Shown: positions 6,588 to 13,986 of the stretch, piece after piece
How positions within the stretch are numbered: position 1 is the first letter of the stretch
Layout of the letters: every line of letters starts with the position of its first letter
Source: an uncultured Synechococcus sp.
GTDB taxonomy: Bacteria; Cyanobacteriota; Cyanobacteriia; PCC-6307; Cyanobiaceae
NCBI GenBank assembly: GCA_937930135.1
Contig: CALGVO010000089.1
Coordinates: 1-15,035 of the forward strand
DNA length: 15,035 nt
Direction: 5' to 3'
Translations under genes and position numbers: made by a program
Notes under the pieces: model-generated
Told to the model about the DNA's origin: nothing
Seen by the model: only the letters and a program-made list of their open reading frames with translations
Databases searched by the model: none

Positions 6588-7177
6588 GCCGGGAACGTCA
6601 GCTGTGGCTGCTGCGCCATGGCGCCACCGAATGGGCCCGCAACGGCCGCCACACCGGCAGCACCGATCTGCCATTGCTCCCGGAGGGAGAGGCGGAGGCG
6701 CGGCGCCTGGCGCCGGTGCTGCAGGCCCACGATTTTGCGGCCGTGTTCACCTCCCCCCTGCAGCGGGCGCGACGCACCTGCGAGCTAGGGGGCCTCGGCG
6801 CCCAGGCCCAGGTCATGGAGGAGCTTCTGGAGTGGAACTACGGCGACTATGAGGGCATCACCACCGCCGAGATCCGCCAGACCGTGCCCGACTGGACCGT
6901 GTGGAGCCATGGCTGTCCGGGCGGTGAAGCGGCTCCCGCCGTGCAGGCGCGCTGCGAGCGAGCGATCGACCAGGCCCTGGCGGTGCAGGGTGAGGGCGAT
7001 GTCGCCCTGTTTGCCCATGGCCACCTGCTGCGCGCCCTCGCCGGCACCTGGCTCGGCCTGGGCGCCACAGGCGGCCGGCTGCTCAAACTCAACACCGGCA
7101 GCATCTGCGTGCTTGGCTTTGAGCGGGGCAGCCGGGCGATCAGCCGTTGGAATGCCCCCACCGACGGGATGTTCTGA
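6584..7177 (+). CDS. Histidine phosphatase superfamily protein (phosphoglycerate mutase-like)
   Basis: This 197-residue protein belongs to the branch-1 histidine phosphatases. LRHGATEW gives the phospho-accepting His12. 'TSPLQRARRT' supplies a phosphate-pocket arginine, EWNYGDYEG (83-91) the acid residue, and FAHGH the second catalytic histidine, His145. It is shorter than dPGM and lacks its insertions, so a phosphatase is more likely than a mutase. The combination 'EW.YGDYEG' followed by 'W..W..GCPGGE' resembles, from memory, the yeast SHB17-type sedoheptulose-1,7-bisphosphatase and related proteins. The substrate here is not shown by sequence. It is coupled to the acylphosphatase by a 4-bp overlap and followed 5 bp later by the GAP gene. 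Residence in a zwf-led series makes a sugar-phosphate substrate attractive but unproven. Confidence 0.93.
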   Translation: MSRERQLWLLRHGATEWARNGRHTGSTDLPLLPEGEAEARRLAPVLQAHDFAAVFTSPLQRARRTCELGGLGAQAQVMEELLEWNYGDYEGITTAEIRQTVPDWTVWSHGCPGGEAAPAVQARCERAIDQALAVQGEGDVALFAHGHLLRALAGTWLGLGATGGRLLKLNTGSICVLGFERGSRAISRWNAPTDGMF

Positions 7178-7182
7178 TCTGC

Positions 7183-7869
7183 ATGACTGACACGACGCTC
7201 TGGGCCGAACTGCTGGCCTATGGCACCGGCATTGGCCTGTCGCCGATCCATATCGCCGTGCTGCTGCTGCTTCTGCTTGGTCCGCATCCGATCTGGCGCG
7301 GCAGCTGGTTCGTGATGGGCTGGATTCTCACCACCCTGCTCACCGCCATCCTGTTGCTCACCGTGGGGCACGTCTTGCTGCTGGACATGAGCCATGGCTC
7401 CCACCACCGCACCGGCCTCGATCTGCTGGCGGGGGGCGCGCTGGTGGCGCTGGGCGCTCGTGAACTGCTGCGTTCTTTTGCTGACGGCACTGAGCCTCCC
7501 GCCTGGACGGCGGGCATCGATCGGTTCGTGGCCATGCCCCTCCCCCTGCTGCTCCTGCTCGGGGCCGTCGGTGAAGTGATCAGCCCCGACGATCTGGTGC
7601 TGTTCGCCAAATCCGCCGGGGTGGTGTTGGCGGCGCAGTTGCCCACCTGGCAGGAAGTGGTGGGTCTGGTGGCCTTCACGGTCGGCGCCAGCCTGTTCCT
7701 GCTCACCCCATTGCTGGCGGTGATCATCGGTCGCGACAAGGTGCTGCCCCTCCTGGAGAAGGGCAAGCAGGTGCTCTTCGCCCGCAGCGGCCTGGTGGTG
7801 GGTGGCGTGAGCCTCGGGCTCGGGGTCTATCTCGGCTGGCAGGGCATCAGCGGTCTCCATCTGCTCTGA
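7183..7869 (+). CDS. GAP family (Sap/SfLAP-like) multi-pass membrane protein
   Basis: The 228-residue product has about six hydrophobic segments (roughly 8-33, 42-67, 78-95, 118-134, 156-182 and 203-221). It contains 'GIGLSPIHIAVLLLLLLGP' near residue 17 and 'ISPDDLVLFAKS' near 133. This layout fits the GAP family, named after mycobacterial proteins linked to glycolipid export, and resembles LysE-type transporters. The substrate in cyanobacteria is unknown. A His-rich loop 'MSHGSHHRTG' (69-78) faces one side of the membrane. The ATG at 7183 was chosen 5 bp after the preceding stop. A TTG at 7147 would overlap the phosphatase gene and add hydrophilic residues not expected in the family. The 3' end overlaps the convergent helicase gene by 23 bp. 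It is the last gene of the zwf series. Confidence 0.85.
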   Translation: MTDTTLWAELLAYGTGIGLSPIHIAVLLLLLLGPHPIWRGSWFVMGWILTTLLTAILLLTVGHVLLLDMSHGSHHRTGLDLLAGGALVALGARELLRSFADGTEPPAWTAGIDRFVAMPLPLLLLLGAVGEVISPDDLVLFAKSAGVVLAAQLPTWQEVVGLVAFTVGASLFLLTPLLAVIIGRDKVLPLLEKGKQVLFARSGLVVGGVSLGLGVYLGWQGISGLHLL

Positions 7870-9325
7870 GCGCCGCCTGCCAACGCTCCGCTGCATTGCC
7901 GGCGCCACCGCGTCCCACCATCCAGACCCCCTCCCGAGCACGGCTCACCGCCACGTACACGAGCTGGCGACGCAGGGCCAGATCCTGGGGCCAGAACACA
8001 TCGTCGGCAACGAACACCTCACCGAAACTGCTGCCCTGACTGCGATGCACCGTGAGCACGGCGGCCGGCCCCAGGGAGGCGAAGGCATCGCGCACCAGGA
8101 AGAAGCGACGCCAGAGGCCGCGACCATCCCGCTTGCCAGCATCCCGGGCCTGCTGACGCAGACGCTGCAGGCAACGATCAAGTTGCTGACGCGGTTCCGA
8201 GCCTGCGGGAGGCAACAAGCGCAGGCTCAGCTCCAGTTCGCCGCACCGCACCTGGGCCAGCTGGGTGTCGATCACTGGCGCCAGCGGCCCGTCGGTCTGC
8301 AGATCCGCGGCGCTGAGCCCGAAGTCCACCAGATCGCAGCGCTCTGGTGTCACGTCTTCCACCACCAGCTCACGATTGGATCCCAGCACCAGATCCGGTT
8401 CCTCACCGGTTTCACCGCCATCGCGGGAAGCGGGGGCCATCACGGCCGTGCGCGTGATCAGCACCTCGCCGGGCAGCACGGGCATCTGATCGGCGAGTTC
8501 CCCATGAATGGCGCGCCGGGCATGGGGAACCAGTTGCTCCAGGCTGCGGTTGGTCCAGCAAAGGATGCGAGCGGCATCCGGGTTGTCGCTGATCGACGCC
8601 TGCTTCAACGCCGCCTGGGCCCGACCCAGCCAGGTGTGGCGTTCCAGGGCGGCCACACACCCCTGGGGCGTGCACCAGGGCTGGAACAGGGGAGGCCGCT
8701 CGCAGGCGATCCGGCCATCGCGCAGGCAACTGGCCAGCTGCAGCACCGGCCCCTGATGGCGTACCACCTGCTTGAGGCAGGCGCTGCGGGCCCGCTGCAA
8801 GGCAAAGACCGGGCTCTCCGCTTCTCCCACGGGAGGAAGCTGGGCCGGATCGCCGACGAACACCAGGCGCGTGCGAAAAGGATGGGCGCACTGAAGGGCG
8901 ATGGTCAACAGCGAGCTGTCGACCATCGAAGCCTCATCGATCAGCACCAGGCCGAGGTGCTCCAGGGCCATGGCCGTCTGCTCCGTCGATTCACAGAGCT
9001 CCCGATCCCCCTGCCGGCGCAACTTCAATCGCAGCAGACGATGAATCGTGGAGGGATACCAGGTGGGTTGCAGGCCCTCAAGGCTCAGGGCCTGGCGCAA
9101 CACCCCCACCGCTTTGTGCGTCGGGGCGACCACGGTCCAGCACAGCCCGCTGGCCTCCACCTGCCGTAGCAAGCGCATCGACAGAAACGTCTTGCCGCTG
9201 CCGGCGTAACCGCTCAGCACAAAGGGCACATCCGCCTGCTCGCCCGTCAACCAGTCGGTGAACGCTGCCAGCGCCCTGTCTTGATCTCCGGTGAGCTCGA
9301 TTGCAGCCCGGGGGAACTGGCTCAC
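7847..9325 (-). CDS. RecD/Dda-like superfamily 1B DNA helicase (AAA ATPase)
   Basis: The 492-residue protein has the ordered motifs of an SF1B 5'-3' helicase. Walker A is GYAGSGKT (39-46), motif Ia is VVAPTHKA near 65, Walker B is LIDEAS with Asp130-Glu131, and motif III is GDPAQLPPVGE (158-168). An SH3-like insertion follows around 'GEVLITR...LGSNRELVVEDV'. The UvrD_C_2 region has TVHRSQGSSF (425-434) and YVAVSRARE (457-465) with the arginine finger. It is too short for RecD of RecBCD or for RecD2 and nearer to phage T4 Dda in size. A repair or replication-restart role is probable but the exact job is unknown. The start is GTG at 9325 and overlaps the preceding stop as GTGA, so translation depends on the upstream gene. 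Its 3' end overlaps the GAP gene on the other strand. Confidence 0.92.
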   Translation of the reverse strand: MSQFPRAAIELTGDQDRALAAFTDWLTGEQADVPFVLSGYAGSGKTFLSMRLLRQVEASGLCWTVVAPTHKAVGVLRQALSLEGLQPTWYPSTIHRLLRLKLRRQGDRELCESTEQTAMALEHLGLVLIDEASMVDSSLLTIALQCAHPFRTRLVFVGDPAQLPPVGEAESPVFALQRARSACLKQVVRHQGPVLQLASCLRDGRIACERPPLFQPWCTPQGCVAALERHTWLGRAQAALKQASISDNPDAARILCWTNRSLEQLVPHARRAIHGELADQMPVLPGEVLITRTAVMAPASRDGGETGEEPDLVLGSNRELVVEDVTPERCDLVDFGLSAADLQTDGPLAPVIDTQLAQVRCGELELSLRLLPPAGSEPRQQLDRCLQRLRQQARDAGKRDGRGLWRRFFLVRDAFASLGPAAVLTVHRSQGSSFGEVFVADDVFWPQDLALRRQLVYVAVSRAREGVWMVGRGGAGNAAERWQAALRADGDR

Positions 9326-9831
9326 CCCAAGGCCTGGGCGATCTGGTGGCCCAGCTGCCAGGGCGACCCCACCAAGGCCAGCCCAGGAAGGGCAATCGCC
9401 GGGCCGATCAGGCTGCCCACCAACACCTCAAGCCTGGAATGCCCCAGGCTCTCCTTGAGGGGTTTGGCTGGCGGCTCCGGCCAGCTGGTCTCCGGCAGGG
9501 CATTGACGCGCGCAGCGATGGACCCGGCGGCACGGCGGATGCCGCTGGCGTCGTACATCACCACGAAAGCCACCGTGGCGGCCAGCGCAAACACCGGATC
9601 GGCGAAACCGAGCTGCCAACCCACTCCGGCGGCCGTCCCGGTCACCAGAGCGGAATGGCTTGAAGGCATGCCGCCGGTCTCGATCAACACGGCCGGCCGC
9701 CAGCGCCGATGCCAAGCTAATTCGATGAACAGCTTCGAGAGCTGGGCCAGACCACAGGCGGCCAGGCCCCAGGCGAGCACGGCGTTATCGAGCAAGGCCA
9801 GGCTGGCGGAGGGGGATGGGGCAACCATCAT
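9322..9831 (-). CDS. Divergent PAP2 family (DUF212) membrane protein
   Basis: This 169-residue protein carries the conserved signatures of the divergent-PAP2 (DUF212, YuiD-like) family: GGMPSSHSA (53-61), YDASGIRRAAG (93-103) and ESLGHSRLEVLVGS (127-140). Three or four hydrophobic stretches (about 11-32, 61-95 and 134-155) suggest an integral membrane protein. PSSH and the later His recall the PSGH and SRx5H motifs of PAP2 lipid phosphatases, but the full catalytic set is not present. Activity is unproven for the family. Both junctions are 4-bp overlaps: ATGA with crtE upstream and GTGA with the helicase downstream. The neighbouring prenyl diphosphate synthase suggests a lipid-pyrophosphate substrate, which is inference only. 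Confidence 0.9.
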   Translation of the reverse strand: MMVAPSPSASLALLDNAVLAWGLAACGLAQLSKLFIELAWHRRWRPAVLIETGGMPSSHSALVTGTAAGVGWQLGFADPVFALAATVAFVVMYDASGIRRAAGSIAARVNALPETSWPEPPAKPLKESLGHSRLEVLVGSLIGPAIALPGLALVGSPWQLGHQIAQALG

Positions 9832-10775
9832 CGATCGCGACCGATCACGTAATCCGCCAGAGCGAGCAGAGGCGAGGCCTTGGCCGGCTCCGTCGGCTTG
9901 AACGCCGCGAGCGAGGCCTTCGCCTCCTCCACCAGCGCCTTGGCCCGTTGCCTGGATTCCTCCAGGCCGAGCAGCTTCGGGTAGGTGGTTTTGTCGGCGA
10001 TCAGATCCTTGCCAGCCGTTTTGCCGAGCACATCGCTGCTGGCGGTGACATCGAGAATGTCGTCGACGATCTGGAAGGCCAGGCCGATGCCACGGGCATA
10101 GGTGCGCAGAGAGTCGATCCGAGAGGCATCAGCTCCGGCGATCAGGGCGCCGGTGATCACACAGGCCCGCAGCAGGGCCCCGGTCTTGTGGAGATGGATG
10201 TACTCCAGGGTCTCGAGGTCCACCTGCTTGCCCTCGCACTCCAGATCCACCACCTGGCCCCCGACCAGGCCGGGCGCACCGGCCACAAGGGAGAGCTCGG
10301 CCACCACCTTCAACAGCCGCTCGGCTGGCACCCCAGGACTGCGCAGCGCCACCATTTCAAAGGCCCGGGTGAGCAGGGCATCACCGGCGAGAATCGCCAC
10401 CGCCTCGCCATACACCTTGTGGTTGGTGGGACGACCACGTCGCAGGTCGTCATCGTCCATGGCGGGCAGATCGTCATGGATCAACGACATGGTGTGAATC
10501 ATCTCCAGCGCCACCGCCGTCGGCATGGCCAGAGCCGGATCGCCACCGGCCAGCTCGCAGGCCGCCAGACAGAGAATCGGCCGCAGACGCTTGCCACCCG
10601 CCAGCAGGGAATAGCGCATCGCTTCGCGCAGCGATTCCGGCTGTTCCGGCGGCAGGGAGGCATCCAGAGCCGACTCCACCTCGGATTTTCGGACCGCCAG
10701 GTAGGCGTTGAAGTCAAAACCCTGAGCCGCTCCCGCCGGCGGAGCACTGTCGGGACTGGTCGCCGCGGCGGTCAT
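9828..10775 (-). CDS. crtE: Geranylgeranyl diphosphate synthase
   Basis: This is a trans-prenyl transferase that condenses IPP with allylic diphosphates, most likely to C20 GGPP for carotenoids, phytyl chains and quinones. The 315 residues contain GGKRLRP (60-66). The first aspartate-rich motif, DDLPAMDDDDLRRGRPT, begins at 101. The second is FQIVDDILD (234-242), followed by GKTAGKD at 251-257. The x4 spacing in the first Asp motif (DDxxxxD) with Met-Ser at the fifth and fourth positions upstream (HTMSLIHDD) is the bacterial type II pattern that fits GGPP or FPP synthase. C20 specificity is inferred from the cyanobacterial context. The ATG at 10775 starts a hydrophilic extension of about 20 residues. 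folD lies 100 bp upstream on the same strand, and the DUF212 gene is coupled downstream. Confidence 0.95.
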   Translation of the reverse strand: MTAAATSPDSAPPAGAAQGFDFNAYLAVRKSEVESALDASLPPEQPESLREAMRYSLLAGGKRLRPILCLAACELAGGDPALAMPTAVALEMIHTMSLIHDDLPAMDDDDLRRGRPTNHKVYGEAVAILAGDALLTRAFEMVALRSPGVPAERLLKVVAELSLVAGAPGLVGGQVVDLECEGKQVDLETLEYIHLHKTGALLRACVITGALIAGADASRIDSLRTYARGIGLAFQIVDDILDVTASSDVLGKTAGKDLIADKTTYPKLLGLEESRQRAKALVEEAKASLAAFKPTEPAKASPLLALADYVIGRDR

Positions 10776-10875
10776 GGAGCATCGATCGCTGGCGGGATTC
10801 TCTCAGGCCGAAGGTGCCTTCAAAGACCCAGCGACACAGAACGCGAGCCTGCTGCTGCCTACCACTGGCCCCCCC
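10776..10875 (-). promoter_or_regulatory. folD-crtE intergenic spacer
   Basis: These 100 bp between the folD stop and the crtE start carry no gene. A small GAAGGTGCCTTC self-complementary word lies at 10810-10821, without a T-run. A TTGAAG...GAGAAT pair on the minus strand is a weak promoter candidate. crtE may have its own promoter here or may read through from folD. Confidence 0.3.
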
Positions 10876-11784
10876 TCACACCACCAGACCATCGAGGCCA
10901 TGGGTGACGCCATGGCGGCGCGACCAGGCCACCACCGTGTTGACCAGCAACATGGTGACGGTCATCGGCCCGACCCCGCCGGGAACGGGCGAAAGCGCCC
11001 CAGCCACATTCTCCAGCTCTTCGGCGCGCACATCGCCACACAGCTTGACCTTCGTGCCCTCCGGCGCGCCCGCAGGCGGCGGAAGCCGATGGATGCCCAC
11101 ATCCACCACCACCGCACCCGGAGCAACGTGATCGGCACCGATCATCTGTGGTTGGCCAGCGGCCACCACCAACACCTCCGCTTCCCGCGTGACAGCAGCG
11201 AGGTCGCGGGTGCGGGAATGGGCCACGGTGACAGTGGCATTGGCTGCCTGAAGCATCAGGGCCATGGGCTGCCCCACCAGAATGCTGCGCCCCACCACCA
11301 CGGCCCGGCGACCCTCCAGGGGAATGTGATGACTGCGAAGCAGGGCCATCACCCCGGCGGGGGTGCAACTCCGCGGCCCAGGCTCACCCTTGAGCAGCCG
11401 GCCGAGGTTGAGGGTGTGCAAACCATCGGCGTCCTTGTTCGGATCAATCGCGGCGATCAACGGACCCTCCTCCAGGCCCGGGGGCAGGGGCAGCTGGAGC
11501 AGGATGCCGTCGACGCGGTCATCACGGTTGAGCGCCTCGATCGTGGCCAGCACATCCGCCTGGCTGGTGTCGGCCGGGAGATGGGAACCGAAACTGGCGA
11601 TGCCGATCCGGGCGCAGGCCTTCTCCTTGTTGGCCACGTACACCCCGCTGGCGGGATCATCACCGACCCGGAGCACGGCCAGGCCCGGAGGCCGACCGGC
11701 CCGGTCGCTGTGTTGGCGCACCACCTGCTGCAGTCGCTGCTCGATTGCGGCGGCCAGCGTTCGACCATCGAGCTTCAGGGCCAT
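10876..11784 (-). CDS. folD: Bifunctional methylenetetrahydrofolate dehydrogenase / methenyltetrahydrofolate cyclohydrolase
   Basis: FolD interconverts 5,10-methylene-, 5,10-methenyl- and 10-formyl-tetrahydrofolate with NADP+, feeding one-carbon units to purine and formyl-Met synthesis. With the chosen start the product has 302 residues, the normal length. Catalytic Tyr49 and Lys53 sit in YVANKEKA. VDGILLQLPLP (91-101), DPNKDADGLH (114-123) and CTPAGV (140-145) are family signatures. VVGRSILVGQP (163-173) binds the nucleotide, and PVPGGVGPMT stands near the C-terminus. The ATG at 11784 gives the usual MALKLDG beginning. An upstream in-frame ATG at 11811 would add nine residues not typical of the family. 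It is divergent from the HD-domain gene and probably heads a minus-strand series with crtE, the DUF212 gene and the helicase. Confidence 0.96.
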   Translation of the reverse strand: MALKLDGRTLAAAIEQRLQQVVRQHSDRAGRPPGLAVLRVGDDPASGVYVANKEKACARIGIASFGSHLPADTSQADVLATIEALNRDDRVDGILLQLPLPPGLEEGPLIAAIDPNKDADGLHTLNLGRLLKGEPGPRSCTPAGVMALLRSHHIPLEGRRAVVVGRSILVGQPMALMLQAANATVTVAHSRTRDLAAVTREAEVLVVAAGQPQMIGADHVAPGAVVVDVGIHRLPPPAGAPEGTKVKLCGDVRAEELENVAGALSPVPGGVGPMTVTMLLVNTVVAWSRRHGVTHGLDGLVV

Positions 11785-11841
11785 GACCACGTTGGAACCT
11801 GATGCCAGCATGCCCGGCCGGGAGAGCTAGCGTTCCCAGGA
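11785..11841. promoter_or_regulatory. Divergent promoter region folD / HDIG gene
   Basis: A 57-bp space separates the two divergent starts. It contains the perfect palindrome CCCGGCCGGG at 11813-11822 and GCTAGC at 11826-11831. Promoters for both genes must lie here or within the neighbouring coding ends. No convincing -10 or -35 was recognised. AGGA lies almost against the HD-gene ATG, too close for a standard Shine-Dalgarno. Confidence 0.4.
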
Positions 11842-13959
11842 ATGCCCGCTGCTGTGTTTCGGTTCGATCGCCTCAGTCGGCTCTGGCGGAACTGGTTGCG
11901 CAGCGAGTCGCCGCGCCGCCCTGTGCTGCGATGGCGGCGCCTTCAGAAAAGCGGGCTGCTGCTGAGTTGCCTACTCGTGGCGTTGGTCTCGAGCTGGCCC
12001 TGGCTGGTGGAGCCCAACCTGCGCCCCGGGTTACCAGCGCCCTTCGATGCCGTGGCCCCGAAGGATGCCCGGGTGGTCGACAGCGAGGCTCTGGAGCAAC
12101 GACGCTCCAGCCTGGTGCCACGCACCTTCGTGCAAGTGCTGGACCTGGAGGAAACCAAACGGCTGCGGCAGCGACTCGAACGCCAACTCGCCGAACTGGA
12201 GCGGGTGGCCCGCAGCGATGACGCCGAACGGATCGGCCCGGTCAATCTGACCGAAACGGAGCAGCAATGGCTCACCGCCCGCAGACAGCTCGAGCGAAAG
12301 CGCTGGGACATGGCCTTGCGGCGGGCCGCCAACCGCATGCTCAGCCAGGGGATCGTCAACACCCTGGCGATCGAACAGCTCCGGCAGGCGGCCTCGCTCC
12401 AGCTCGCTGACCTCGGGCCTGCGGAGAACCCACAACGCACCCTGGGCAGCAAATTGCTCGCCAGCAGCTTCCAGGGCGCCAGCAATCTGCGCACCGACCC
12501 TGGCCGCAGTCAACGCCTGATCGAGGAACTGATCACCAAACAGGGGATTCCCACGATCGAGGTGAACCGCGGTGACCTGATCACCCGCAAAGGAGAACCG
12601 ATCAGTCCCCAGGCCTACGACGTGCTCGATTACTTCGGATTGGTGAGCCGCAGTCCGCGTCTGGGCACCTGGTTGGCCCGCTTCACAGAAGCACTGGCGG
12701 GATGCGGCGTTCTGTTGTTGATCATGCGGCGTGAACGCCCTTGCCTTGAGGCCTCCCACGGCCTGCTGGCCCTGGCTCTGCTGTTGATCACCCAGGGCTG
12801 CAAGCTCTGGTTCGGGGCTGCCGTGAGCCCCCTGGCGGTGGTGGTGCCACCCACCTTGCTGCTGGCCCAGGGATTGGGCACCACCTGCGGCCTGGCCTGG
12901 ATGGCGACCGCGAGCCTGCTCTGGCCCTTGCCGGTGAATGGCTTGGGTGAGGGGCGATTGATGATTGCCGCGGCGATCGCTGCGGTGGCGGCCCTGCAGG
13001 CGGGTCGGCTGCGCAGTCGCGCCCAGCTGTTGCAGCTGGCGGTGCTGCTCCCCCTCGCTGCCCTGGCGATCGAATGGCTGCTCCTGCGCAGTCAGATCAA
13101 TGCCGGCGCAAGCGCCTGGACCCGGCTGGCCCCCAATGCGGGAGAACTGGCCTCCGAAGCCCTGCTGATGGGGATTCTGTTAATGGGCACGATCCTGATG
13201 ATCCCCTTGCTGGAGAGCTCCTTCGGGCTGCTCACCCGCGCCCGCCTGATGGAACTTGCCGACCAGGAACGACCATTGCTGCGCCGGCTCTCCTCGGAGG
13301 CACCCGGCACGTTTGAACACACTCTGATGATCTGCAGCCTGGCGGAAGAAGGAGCCCGCGCGATCGGGGCCGACGTGGATCTGATCCGCACCGGGGCGCT
13401 TTATCACGACGTGGGCAAATTGCATGCACCGGAGTGGTTCATCGAGAACCAGACCCAACCGGACAACAATCCCCATGACCGACTGAACGACCCCTTCGCC
13501 AGCGCTGGTGTGCTCCAGGCGCATGTGGATGAAGGCCTGCGCCTGGCCCGCCGCTATCGCCTGCCCCGCGCCGTCGCCGACTTCATTCCCGAACACCAGG
13601 GCACCCTGAAGATGGGTTACTTCCTGCATCGGGCCCGGCAGAACGATCCCAACGTCGCCGAACAACGGTTCCGCTACCGCGGCCCCACCCCCCGTTCAAG
13701 GGAAACGGGCATCCTGATGCTGGCCGATGGCTGCGAAGCCGCCCTGCGCTCCCTCCCCCCCGACACCAGCGATGCCCAGGCGCGTGACACAGTGCGCCGG
13801 ATCGTGGAATCGCGCCTGCGCGATGGCCAGTTGCAGCTGAGCAGCCTCAGCCGGGCCGAAGTGGAGCTGCTGGTGCGGGCGTTTGTGCGGGTGTGGCGCC
13901 GCATGCGCCACCGTCGCATCCCCTATCCGATTCCCGCCTACAAGGGCTACCCCGCCTGA
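11842..13959 (+). CDS. Membrane HDIG-domain phosphohydrolase, PgpH-like (7TMR-HDED type)
   Basis: The 705-residue protein matches the PgpH-type c-di-AMP phosphodiesterases in layout. It has an N-terminal membrane segment (about 37-55) and a large extracytoplasmic helical domain (about 56-270) with charged repeats such as 'RLRQRLERQLAELERV'. Seven or so membrane helices follow from about 276 to 465, then a cytoplasmic HD domain from about 490. Metal ligands in the HD domain are His493 (FEHTLM), His522-Asp523 (YHDVGK), His561, His585 and Asp629 (LADGCEAA). The motif around 585 reads PEHQGT, where characterised PgpH proteins have two adjacent histidines, so position 586 is Gln. The c-di-AMP substrate is inferred from architecture. 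Divergent from folD, convergent with the RluA gene, 18 bp away. Its stop lies within an 11-bp inverted repeat. Confidence 0.93.
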   Translation: MPAAVFRFDRLSRLWRNWLRSESPRRPVLRWRRLQKSGLLLSCLLVALVSSWPWLVEPNLRPGLPAPFDAVAPKDARVVDSEALEQRRSSLVPRTFVQVLDLEETKRLRQRLERQLAELERVARSDDAERIGPVNLTETEQQWLTARRQLERKRWDMALRRAANRMLSQGIVNTLAIEQLRQAASLQLADLGPAENPQRTLGSKLLASSFQGASNLRTDPGRSQRLIEELITKQGIPTIEVNRGDLITRKGEPISPQAYDVLDYFGLVSRSPRLGTWLARFTEALAGCGVLLLIMRRERPCLEASHGLLALALLLITQGCKLWFGAAVSPLAVVVPPTLLLAQGLGTTCGLAWMATASLLWPLPVNGLGEGRLMIAAAIAAVAALQAGRLRSRAQLLQLAVLLPLAALAIEWLLLRSQINAGASAWTRLAPNAGELASEALLMGILLMGTILMIPLLESSFGLLTRARLMELADQERPLLRRLSSEAPGTFEHTLMICSLAEEGARAIGADVDLIRTGALYHDVGKLHAPEWFIENQTQPDNNPHDRLNDPFASAGVLQAHVDEGLRLARRYRLPRAVADFIPEHQGTLKMGYFLHRARQNDPNVAEQRFRYRGPTPRSRETGILMLADGCEAALRSLPPDTSDAQARDTVRRIVESRLRDGQLQLSSLSRAEVELLVRAFVRVWRRMRHRRIPYPIPAYKGYPA

Positions 13960-13986
13960 GGGAGCGCGACGCGGGCCTCAGGCGGG
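13951..13986. terminator. Possible bidirectional terminator hairpin holding both stop codons
   Basis: A perfect 11-bp inverted repeat runs CCCGCCTGAGG (13951-13961) to CCTCAGGCGGG (13976-13986), with a 14-nt G+C-rich loop. It contains the TGA of the HDIG gene in the left arm and, on the other strand, the TGA of the RluA gene in the right arm. No T-run follows on either side, so it is not a canonical rho-independent terminator. Confidence 0.5.

Noticed and set aside
7147..7182. TTG start extending the GAP-family protein by 12 residues
   Set aside because: It overlaps the phosphatase gene, and the ATG at 7183 gives a normal membrane-protein N-terminus right after the stop.
7868..7888. GAGCG/CGCTC hairpin after the GAP gene as terminator
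   Set aside because: The stem is only 5 bp with an 11-nt loop and no T-run, and it lies within the helicase coding region.
8045..9169. 374-codon plus-strand frame opposite the helicase
   Set aside because: The helicase frame carries all SF1B motifs. The opposite frame is a compositional shadow.
10810..10821. GAAGGTGCCTTC as folD terminator
   Set aside because: The arms are 5 bp with a 2-nt centre and there is no T-run, so it is too weak to call.
9816..11802. Two long plus-strand frames (363 and 342 codons) opposite crtE and folD
   Set aside because: Both are antisense to genes with clear catalytic motifs and contain Gln/His/Gly-rich text without domains.
11785..11811. ATG at 11811 as folD start
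   Set aside because: The nine extra residues are not typical, while MALKLDG at 11784 is the usual FolD beginning. It cannot be fully excluded.
12973..12980. GCGATCGC (HIP1 octamer)
   Set aside because: I noticed only this copy, and it lies inside coding DNA. It is no evidence of function here.
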